Notes under the pieces: generated by a model | What the model saw: only the letters and a program-made list of their open reading frames with translations | Told to the model about the DNA's origin: nothing | The model's database searches: none | In this document: positions 55,989 through 64,000 of the stretch, piece after piece | How positions within the stretch are numbered: position 1 is the stretch's first letter | Layout: the number at the start of each line of letters is the position of its first letter | Program-made: the position numbers and the translations under genes | Origin: Gordius sp. MW1 | Lineage: Eukaryota; Nematomorpha; Gordioida; Gordea; Gordiidae | Assembly (NCBI GenBank): GCA_964036665.1 | Contig: OZ038528.1 | Span: 12,902,501 to 12,966,500 of the forward strand | Length of the DNA stretch: 64,000 nt | Direction: 5' to 3'

Positions 55989-56051
55989 AATATTTTAAAG
56001 TTCATTTAGTCGTTTCATTTATTAGTTCATTTTTATTTTTAGGTGGTGTAC

Positions 56052-56080
<29 letters not shown>
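56052..56080 (+). repeat. Run of 29 G
   Basis: An uninterrupted G homopolymer between TGTAC and TTGTGC. It could fold as a G-quadruplex, or its length may be uncertain from sequencing. The apparent Gly-rich frame across it is not a gene. Confidence 0.9.
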
Positions 56081-56082
<2 letters not shown>

Positions 56083-56635
56083 GTGCAAATATATCTATAA
56101 TATCATCAGGGGTAATAACTTCTAAATCCTCTTCTCGAACGAATTTTAATTTCATAATTAATTTTTTTTTATTTTATGTTATAATTATATGTTCTCATTG
56201 TTTTCCTGATATAAATGCTGCCTGAAAATGCTGCCAATATTGCATATGTAAAATTAAAATTTGTTATATATAATGGCCAGATTTTTTGGGATTGTGGCAA
56301 TAAAATATTTTTATAAAAACGTTGTATAGTTTTTTTACTATTTGTATTATTTTTTAAAATGTCAACGATTTCTTGTCAATATCCTCGTTCCACTTTGTGC
56401 CTTTACAATTCATTTATACAAAAACTTATTATACCAAGTGAAAGTTTCAATATTGTATCAACTACATTACTTTATTAATGAATAAATTTTATTTATTATA
56501 TGCCCTATAAACATGAGGGTCTAAGACATACCAGTGTGATGTTATTAGAAAAAACACACAAAGTAGTAGCGGAATTTTAAGTTTGTCCAACGTTTATGAG
56601 AGAAAAAATTTTCATTTGCGCTTGACCCATGGTCG

Positions 56636-56777
56636 TATCCAGGTTTTGGATTAGGGGGGGGGGCAAACATAATTTTTTTTAATTTTTAAGGTTTTAGTAG
56701 TTAAAATTTTTTTGTCCCCCCCCCATGGCTTGACCAGCTCAGCCCCCCCAAGGCAAAAAGGCTAGCTACGCCACTGG
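56636..56777. mobile_element. MITE-like G/C-run element
   Basis: Left CATGGTCGTATCCAGGTTTT, right GGCTAGCTACGCCACTGG, with a G run after the left end and C runs before the right. Related in style to 54497 and 55000; no clear target duplication. Confidence 0.45.
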
Positions 56778-58024
56778 AAACAGTCACCACTAAACAATAA
56801 ATGTGGGTTATACAGATGCGGTAGAAATCAACAAATTGTTTTATGTAACAGTGTAGCACAATGGAAATGTAATTTAACATGGATAATTATAAAATTAAGG
56901 TATAACCAAATTGGAAATTGATAATAAATAGGTTTCTTGGCGCCTATATATTACTCCTCTGCAAATCATCTTCATTTCTCATATTCTTAATGCAATTAAA
57001 CTACAATAATATTCAATATGGATAATAAATGAAAACAACTTTAAACGTATGTATCATCCTTTAAAAGTTATAGCTTTATGAAATAAAACCCCCATATTAT
57101 ACAAAGTAAGGATAGCATATGAAACATTTATTAAATTATCATGTTCACTCCGCGGCGGAATAATTACATAATGGAAAGGCCTGCCGGAACACGATTTAAC
57201 AAAGGTTTGAAGGAAGGGGGAATCAGGAAATTGTGGAGGATAGGGGGATATATCTGGGATATATTAGGGTACATTAGGATACTGCCTCTCCTCTTCCAAT
57301 TAAAGGAAGATGCTTAATTTATTAACACTTTTCACTTTACATATTTATTTATTGATTTATATCCGAGAAAATTACAAGAATGTTATAATCAAAAGAATCA
57401 AACAACTCTCGATACCGTACGTTGTGTATAAAATTCAATGATGCGTGTTCGTGTTGATCCATAATATATATGGGGAAGAAATAACAAACACGTATAAGCG
57501 CGTGGGGGGGGGGGGGAAGTCACACACACGTAAGTAAAATTAAATGTAAAGGAAAAGACGTTTAAGACGTGTATACTCCAGTATACCACATAAATATTTG
57601 TATCTTTTTCTCGATTTAGTAACTCTATGCTATCAAAGTTTAATAATACTCACTTTATAGATATTAAATTAAATATTATTTTTAATTTTCATTATCATGT
57701 ACTCAAAATTGGGATTCAAAAACTAAAGAAAATAAAAAGAAGAAGTGAAAAAATCAAAAATAATTTTATTACTTTAATTATTATTACGAATTTAAGAAAT
57801 ATGAATCCATGGATTTAATTTAATCCCCACTACAATTATGAATACATAAATTTAAATTTTCCCTCGTCAAGAATACTTTTAAGAGATTTATTAGCTATTC
57901 ATACTTTTAAGAGATTTATTAACTGTGTAAAAAAATCTCGTAAAGTATGAACACATAACTGAATAACAAATGCAAAACTAAGAGTGAAAAGACAATTAAC
58001 CTTTTCCATTAACCCATATGGTAT
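56778..58024. other. No recognised gene
   Basis: AT-rich, with a run of about 14 G near 57506-57519 beside alternating purine-pyrimidine CACACACACG. Open frames are short and lack motifs. Confidence 0.4.
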
Positions 58025-58118
58025 CTAGTGATATGGAAAACACGAGAAAAATCTCGGTCGAGACGAGATTTCTGACCTCGAGACGAAACGAGATTTTATA
58101 TTCAAGATCTCGGCTTAA
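58025..58118 (-). mobile_element. GATCTCG-family transposon end, inverted
   Basis: Starts TAGTGATATGGAAAACACGA and continues GAAAAATCTCGGTCGAGACG, the reverse complement of the right-hand ends at 26827 and 62823. It is thus inverted relative to the copy on the other side of the gypsy-like pol. Confidence 0.6.
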
Positions 58119-58447
58119 AATTTTATTTAAAGGCCATCAGAATTGTTTCTAGTAAATTAAATTTTCATTTCTAATTAAATAATCCACTCTTTAATTTTAA
58201 ATATTGTTCGCACCCAAGTTAAATTAATATTGAATCTATAGCCGAGTAAAATTTAAATTTTAATAAATTTAGCTTGTCCAATAAAAGATGAGTGGCTTTA
58301 AATAAAGAAGTTAACACATCACAAGATTTAAACAAAATTTAAAATTATAAAAAACCAAATCCAATGTACTCAAATCAAAAGAATAGGCAATCAATAAAAC
58401 AATTTGCCACAAAAAAGGATGAACATCAACAATCATTCATAAGAAAT

Positions 58448-58619
58448 TGCTATAGATGTGGTAAGTCATAGGCAAAAGCAATGTCCAGCATTTTTAAAAG
58501 AATGTTCCATATGTCATTATAGAGGGCACTTTGCAAAAATGTGCAAAACCTCAAACAAAGTAAACCAAATTATTAATACAATTGGAAAAATTTATGACTT
58601 AAATAATGTAACTCACCTT
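58448..58619 (+). pseudogene. Gag-type nucleocapsid zinc knuckles, frameshifted
   Basis: The first knuckle starts CYRCGKS and is broken by a small deletion at the His position. The second, CSICHYRGHFAKMC, is intact (CX2CX4HX4C). Such knuckles bind the element RNA. The rest of gag is not recognisable upstream. Confidence 0.7.
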
Positions 58620-58661
58620 TAACCATACATCCATGTAAGGATAAATCAGAAAATTTTCAAA

Positions 58662-59486
58662 ATGTTATATGATACTGGCTCATCAGTATCTGTAATGAAC
58701 AAGAATATCTACAACATTTTAAATACACCTCAATTAACACCATGCCCCAAGATAAAAGCTTTTGGAAATAATCCAGTTCCTATATGTGGAGAAACACAAG
58801 TCTATGTAAATTTAAACAATAAAACTTTAAAATTAACAGCTATTGTAACAACTTTAGAAGAAGAAGCCATATTTGGGTATATTTGGATGCAAGCTTTTAA
58901 CCTAAAACTTTCTCATCAAGTTAAGATTAATGCTATAGAAGAAAAAACTCAAAACATAGAAGAGAAATTGGTTGAAAAGTATACCAATGTGTTCAGTGAT
59001 GGCACTGGCTGTATTAAAGATTATGAGGTACTTTTTGTAAAGGAAGAAGCCAAAGCCATAGCATTTCCTGCACGAAGAGATCCCTTTCCTTTAAGGAATA
59101 AAGTTGAAGAGGAAATTAAAAGATTGTTGGACGAAGATATAATTGAACATGTGGATCCTGCAGCAATACCAATAACATGGGCAACTCCAATAGTAAATGT
59201 ATTAATATCAAATAATTCCATTAGAATCTGCGTCGATTTTCGAGTTACTATCAATCCCTTCCTAACTTTAAACAACCATCTACTTCCGACATTTGACGAT
59301 TTAATTCTGAAGATCGCAGGAGGGCAGAAATATACAGTAATTGATTTACGTGATGCCTATCTTCAAATGAAGGTCGAAGATAAGTCGCGACAGTATCTCA
59401 CTATCGCAACACATTTAGGTTATAATCGATATAAACGTCTGCCCTTTTGGACTTTCGATAGCACCAAATTTATTCCAACGTTATAG
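58662..59486 (+). pseudogene. Gypsy protease and N-terminal reverse transcriptase
   Basis: 274 codons stay open. LYDTGSSVSVM is the aspartic-protease active site (D-T-G). Later, PITWATPIVNV and ICVDFRVTINP precede YTVIDLRDAYLQMKVED, RT motif A with the first catalytic Asp. The frame ends in a shift near 59450, within the LPFG region. Confidence 0.88.
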
Positions 59487-59489
59487 GAA

Positions 59490-60292
59490 TTATTAGATGG
59501 GATTCCCCATACCGGCATACTTCTAGACGATATCATAGTTACAGGGGTAAATAAAAATGACCACCTGCAAAATCTGAACGAAGTACTAAAGAGGGTACAG
59601 GACGCTGGTCTAAAGCAAAGAAGGAAAAGGTTAAATTTTTCCAAAATTCAGTTTAATACTTGGGACATGTGATCGATGCAACAGGGATCCACCCGACTCA
59701 AGAGCGAGTGGAAGCCATTGTTAATTTCAAAGAACCACAAAACAAAAAAGAACTACGTTCCTTTTTAGGACTAGTTAAATATCAGGAAAGGTTCATCCCA
59801 ATGTTACACGAAAAATGCGCACCCTTGCATGCATTGACGGGCTCATCAATAAGTTGGAAATGGACGACTAAAGAGCAGGAGATTTTTAACGATGTTAAAC
59901 TGATGCCTTCAACGTCCAATACATTGGTACCGTATTCAACCTCATTGCCGTTATACCTACCGGTAGGTGCTTCTGAAACTGGTGTAGGTGTTGTACTATC
60001 ACACTTATATGCAGACGGGTTTGAAAGAGCTATTGCGTACGCACCTAGGACGTTAAGCGAGTCCGAAAAACGATACTCTACAATTGATCGGGAAGCCCGA
60101 GCCATTGTGTTCGGTGTTCAAAAATTCGATCAATACGTTCGTGGTCGAAAATTTGTATTGATGACGGATCACAAACCTCTAGAAAGTTTATTCGGAAATC
60201 ATCGGGATTTACCGAAAGTGATCAATAATAGATTAATTCGGTGGGCTTTATTTTTAAATGGATATCAATACGACATAAAATACCGATCATGA
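59490..60292 (+). pseudogene. Gypsy RT C-terminal part and RNase H
   Basis: After the shift, ILLDDIIVTG (59520) gives the Asp-Asp pair of RT. From 59660 a 210-codon frame has GHVIDATGIHPTQERVEAIV, LRSFLGLVKYQERFI (thumb) and RNase H residues in VGVVLSHLYADG, DREARAIVFGVQKF and TDHKPLESLF. A stop at 60290 cuts it from the integrase. Confidence 0.85.
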
Positions 60293-60559
60293 AAGAACAA
60301 TCAATGCGCTGATGCATTGTCGAGATTGCCAGATCCAAAATACTTTGAGACGGATCAGATCAATAACGTAGGACTAATCATGTTAGATGAATAAAAGTTA
60401 GATTATGAAATGCTAAAAACTAACAAGATCCTTTGTGTCGTGAAGAGCGATCAACCGAGAATGGCGGTTGGATTTAAAAAAATGCCGTTTTGACATGAAA
60501 ACGTACTACAATCGAAGGGAGGAACTGTCATTTGAAGGGATTATTATTGCGTGGCAATC

Positions 60560-61290
60560 GGTCAATAATACCGAGGAACTTACAAAAGTTGGTTTTAAAA
60601 ATATTACACCAAGGACACCCCGGGATCACAGGAATGCTTAATTTAGCCCGATATTATGTTTGGTGACCGGAAATGGACAAGAGTATTGATTTGTTTGTAA
60701 AGGAATGTGACGGTTGTCAAGAAGGCCGACAAGCCGAACAAGAAGTTCCCTTATATTCTTGGTCCTTACCTGACCGTCCTTGGGATCGAGTCCACATAGA
60801 TATTGCCGGACCTGTCGAAGGAAATTATTGGTTGGTTTTAATTGATGTATTATCGAAATGGGTGGAGGTAGCCACACTATCGTCGATTAAAGGACCACAA
60901 ATTGTGAGGCAATTACGAAATTGGTTTTGCAGGTTCGGTATTCCCTTGCAAATAGTATCAGATAATGGACCACAATTTGTCGGTGAAGAATTCACAAAAT
61001 TTTGTGACAACAACAACATTAAGCACGTAACATCAACTCCATACCACCCCAAAACAAATGGATTAGCTGAGAGAATGATTCGAACGCTAAAATCAAGATA
61101 CTGGGCAGCAAGAAAATCAGGGGGAGAGAAAGAATTATGCCTTCAACAAATAATTATGACATACAGGAATACACTTCAGGCAACCACGGGTAAAGCTCCG
61201 CCGGAATTGTTGTTGGGAAGAAGAGTAAGGACAGCGTTGGACCTTATTCGGATCCGAAAGAAAAGTGGAAGGAGAGATTCGCTAAACTAA
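60560..61290 (+). pseudogene. Gypsy integrase
   Basis: The zinc-binding H-H-C-C part runs from LHQGHPGITGMLNLARYYVW (60605, followed by a stop) to CDGCQEGRQAEQ. The catalytic core has HIDIAGP (first Asp), VSDNGPQFVGEEF (second Asp) and NGLAERMIRTL (Glu), the D,D-E triad that joins element ends to target DNA. The frame is open 60673-61290, then shifts; a chromodomain-like segment is not clear. Confidence 0.88.
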
Positions 61291-61502
61291 AGAGCTACCA
61301 TGACCGAAAAGCATGTTATAGGGAATTTAATGTTGGAGATCCAGTATGGATTCGGAATGAAATTAAAGCGGGCTGGTACAAAGGATTTATCATACAACGT
61401 AAAGGCCTATATTCATATAATCTTCGCACTGATAAAGGAATTAAAAGGAAACACGCGAATCAGTTAAAATTTAGGATGCAATCCCAGTTTGTCGAAACTA
61501 AC

Positions 61503-61624
61503 GATACTAGTCTGGAACCGAATGTTGAAAAAGTTGCAATAATACTAGTCTGGAAACGAATGTTGAAAAAGTTGCAAGTCCTAATACTAGTCTGGAAACG
61601 AATGTTGAAAAAGTTGCAAGTCCG
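61503..61624 (+). repeat. Threefold tandem duplication near the 3' end of pol
   Basis: A 38-42-bp unit (TACTAGTCTGGAAACGAATG followed by TTGAAAAAGTTGCAA) occurs three times. It sits in the tail of the integrase reading frame, between the integrase and its last codons near 61690. Confidence 0.85.
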
Positions 61625-61799
61625 ATTACGTTAAGACGATTGACTAGAACGTCAAAACCACCTGTACGTTTCTACGAGGAATTTCACATTTAAAATAGGG
61701 AGAAATGTAATATATAGCGTAATTTGTAATATCAGTTTATATATACCATGTGGATTAAAATATATAATTTTGTTTTCCGATTTAAGACATATGTAAATT

Positions 61800-62434
61800 A
61801 GTATAAACCTTGCCATTAAATAGTTATTTATCTATTACAGTATAAGTTCGTGTATATTTATTTTATATTGCACAATTGCCACAATTATAGAAATTATGAA
61901 CGCATCTGCCAAGCTCAGTTTAGAATATAAAAGGTTAAGCACAAAAGAATATATTAATGTCTTATAAGGTTCAAAAATTTGGGAGGTATACTATTAGTTG
62001 AAGGATGAAAACTTTTAGAAAACTCGAGATTTAATCTATTACCGAGTCATTGAATACTCAATTGTACTTTTGAAATCGTTAGGCTGGAACAATTGAAGCT
62101 AGGGTGCTCAAAAAATCTCGAGCCACCTTAGCTTACCTTGTATAATTATTCAAACTAATTGACCACCAATTTGTAATTATCGTACCATGCAGGATGAGAA
62201 ACTACGATATTCAAGCAAATCTCATTTAAGTCAAAAGTGATAGAAAAATCATTAAATTATTTGAACTGTAATTGCCAAACTTTAAACTTTTGCAAAAATA
62301 TATCATATTTACTACACTTAGGTGTTATTTTAATATCAAATATATTCCTATCCTATAGATTTATATTTAATACTTTAAATGTAAATCATGCAAATAAAAA
62401 TACGCAATAATTTACTAAAATCTAATGATCAATA
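61800..62434 (+). mobile_element. GATCTCG-family element, right half
   Basis: Shares order and sequence with 25976-26680: a CACAATTG/CACAATTATAG segment, GGAGGTATACTAT, TTTAATC.ATTAC, a GAATACTCAA segment and GCTAGGGTGCTCAAAAA. Non-coding. Confidence 0.55.
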
Positions 62435-62823
62435 AAAAGCCGAGATCTCGCTGAAAAAATCTCGTCTCGATCTCGGGTCAATTTTTCTACTCGTCTCGGT
62501 TTTCGAGACGAGACGAGATTATTAAATTATTTGAACGTAATTGCCAAATTTTAAACTTTTTGCAAAAGTATATCATATTTACTACACTTAGGTATTATTT
62601 TAATATTAAATAAATTCCTATCATATAGATTTATATTTAATACCTTAAATGTAGATCATGCAAAGAAAAATACGCATTAATTTACTAAAATCTAATGATC
62701 CATAAAAAACCGAGATCTCGCTGAAAAAATATCAACTCGTCTCGATCTCGGGTCAATTTTTCTAATTCTTGTCTTTCGAGACAAGACGAGACCGAGAATT
62801 TTCTCGGGTTTTCTGCATCACTA
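62435..62823 (+). repeat. Tandemly duplicated GATCTCG-family end
   Basis: A block of about 270 bp (AAACTTTTGCAAAA through the CTCGTCTCG run) is present twice. The first copy (62270-62520) lacks the final terminus; the second ends in CTGCATCACTA at 62823. Confidence 0.65.
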
Positions 62824-62939
62824 TTTATATTCGTGCAATTTTTTTAACCTCAAATTTCCTATGTTACCAATTTAGTAACAATGCTACGTTTATTAATTCT
62901 ATTACAACTTTGTAATGTTTACAATTAATTATTTCTGTT

Positions 62940-63130
62940 TAGAGCTGTTAAGAACTAGTTCATTTTGAACTAGTTCACTTTTTTCTGTACTTGAATTGAA
63001 CTAGTTACCCTTTTAAAAATTGAAGTATGAATTTGAACTAGTTCGTTTTCTTAAAGTTGAACTATGAACTTGAACTAGTTTCTTTTTTAATATTCTGAAC
63101 TTGAACTTTACAATATAAATGAACTAGTTC
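62940..63130 (+). repeat. GAACTAGTTC palindrome cluster, possible hAT end
   Basis: TAGAGCTGTTAAGAACTAGT (62941) is followed by several GAACTAGTTC palindromes. The layout (TAG-start, short spacer, palindromic decamers) mirrors the hAT element at 15247, where the decamer is GAACGCGTTC. The other end was not found. Confidence 0.45.
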
Positions 63131-63164
63131 ATCACAAAAATTATTATTCAAAATAATTTTATAA

Positions 63165-63305
63165 GCCGAGTTTGATTGTTTTTAGTATTTCGATCTCGTC
63201 TCGGTCTTGAAAGCAAAATCTCGTCTCGGGTGCGATTATGAGAATCTCGATCTCGTCTAGGTCTAAAAAATTTCAGTCTCGTCTCGACGAGATTTTTCAA
63301 CTTGT
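63165..63305 (+). mobile_element. GATCTCG-family element, left-hand type end
   Basis: TAGTATTTCGATCTCGTCTC matches the left end at 22833 (TAGTGTTTCGATCTCGCCTC), followed by CTCGTCTCGGGTGCG and GATCTCGTCTAGG like that copy. Confidence 0.6.
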
Positions 63306-63367
63306 CTTGACTTTTTAAAAAATGTTATACTAAATAGAAATTTCTCTTGAAGTGATAAAATTATTAA

Positions 63368-63972
63368 CCCTCGAGAGTATTCGTGGGGTATTTTGGTACC
63401 CCACGCAAATTATAAATTCAAATATAAAACTCAATTTAAGTCTAATGAATCTGGCCTTTTCAGTAGCTTAATATTTTATCAAGAACTAGGTTAGGTAAAA
63501 ATTTCATAATACTTTGTAAAATATAGAAGTTTTTTGGCTCGTGGGGTTCTGTTATACCCCACGAATACTCTCGCGTAAGTTTTTTTCTATATGAAAAAAT
63601 GTATGTATTTTTTTATATGAAGATATCTTTTACAATTTGTGTTTTTAATACATTTTGAACATTCTTTTAATAAAAAATCACATTTATTTTGATTTATTTT
63701 AAGGTATATGATGTCAAGAGGTAAAATGAGGGGAAGCTCTAAAATAACCAAAATAAAAATGGGGCTCCAGAAAATTGTTAATAAGTTTTGTAATGTTGAT
63801 TAGATTTATATCAAAATTTATACCATCAATCTTAAGACCTTTAAAAACATATGTTTAAAATTTCAAAGGTTTTAAAGGAATAATTTAAAAGTTATAAGAA
63901 GTTAAAAAGTGGGGTAGAGTTATACCCCACGAATACTCTCGCGTTCGGGATTTTTAGGAATACTCTCGTGGG
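63368..63972. mobile_element. piggyBac-type MITE
   Basis: Flanked by TTAA (63364-63367, 63973-63976). Ends CCCTCGAGAGTATTCGTGG and, inverted, CCCACGAGAGTATTCC. The motif TACCCCACGAATACTCTCGC recurs inside at about 63555 and 63925, so end-like sequence is present four times. 605 bp, no transposase. Its ends differ from the piggyBac at 23570. Confidence 0.8.
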
Positions 63973-64000
63973 TTAAATAAGTGATAAAGAATCAAAATGG

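Larger units (their letters stand above)
58400..61705 (+). mobile_element. Gypsy (Ty3-type) LTR retrotransposon internal region, broken
   Basis: The order zinc knuckles, protease, reverse transcriptase, RNase H, integrase is that of Ty3/gypsy elements. A purine-rich tract AAATAGGGAGAAA (61694-61706) followed by TGTAATATATAG looks like the polypurine tract and the start of a 3' LTR, but no matching 5' LTR is found before 58400. It carries no envelope gene. Stops and frameshifts split pol into at least four pieces. Confidence 0.85.

Noticed and set aside
56043..56225. Glycine-rich protein
   Set aside because: The Gly run is only the 29-G homopolymer translated; there is no other support.
58662..61290. 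Endogenous retrovirus with an envelope gene
   Set aside because: After the integrase only a short tail follows; there is no envelope-like frame, so it is a gypsy retrotransposon without env.

Overview
The window looks like nuclear DNA of an arthropod, most likely an insect. It is very AT-rich, its genes are split by introns (some only 43-47 nt long), and it is crowded with insect-type transposons: hAT, piggyBac, Helitron, RTE-like LINE and gypsy. The species cannot be told from the sequence. Bacterial features such as operons, ribosome binding sites and CRISPR arrays are absent.

Two host genes can be rebuilt exon by exon, both on the minus strand. (1) Positions 45765-53924 hold a complete SSRP1 gene (histone chaperone subunit of FACT). 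Its 14 exons have matching splice phases and give a 670-residue protein with the usual order: N-terminal structure-specific-recognition region, middle PH/Rtt106-like region, acidic stretch, C-terminal HMG box. (2) Positions 8111-36881 hold the 3' part of a KASH-domain gene, best matched to klarsicht/nesprin-type nuclear-envelope anchors. Twelve exons give at least 1276 residues: spectrin-like helices, a long disordered Ser/Asn-rich region, another helical segment, then a transmembrane KASH tail. Its 5' exons were not found. One intron (14318-32958, 18.6 kb) carries most of the transposons between 15 and 32.5 kb.

Layout: 0.5-3.4 kb, a full-length but decayed RTE-like LINE with a tRNA-like head and 13-bp target duplications; 3.4-7.6 kb, transposon ends and a 178-bp palindrome; 7.6-8.0 kb, a short Helitron; 8.1-36.9 kb, the KASH gene; within its large intron, hAT elements, a Helitron, a nested LINE/hAT-like/piggyBac stack and several MITEs; 36.9-45.7 kb, intergenic with MITEs, a retroelement pseudogene and Helitron tails; 45.8-53.9 kb, SSRP1 with MITEs in its introns; 54-58 kb, hAT pseudogene pieces and G-rich repeats; 58-63 kb, a broken gypsy pol region between copies of a GATCTCG-rich transposon end; 63.4-64 kb, a piggyBac-type MITE.

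The two host genes act in different processes (chromatin transcription; nuclear positioning at the nuclear envelope) and nothing suggests they work together. No transposon open reading frame appears intact. Several element boundaries are supported by exact target-site duplications readable in the sequence.
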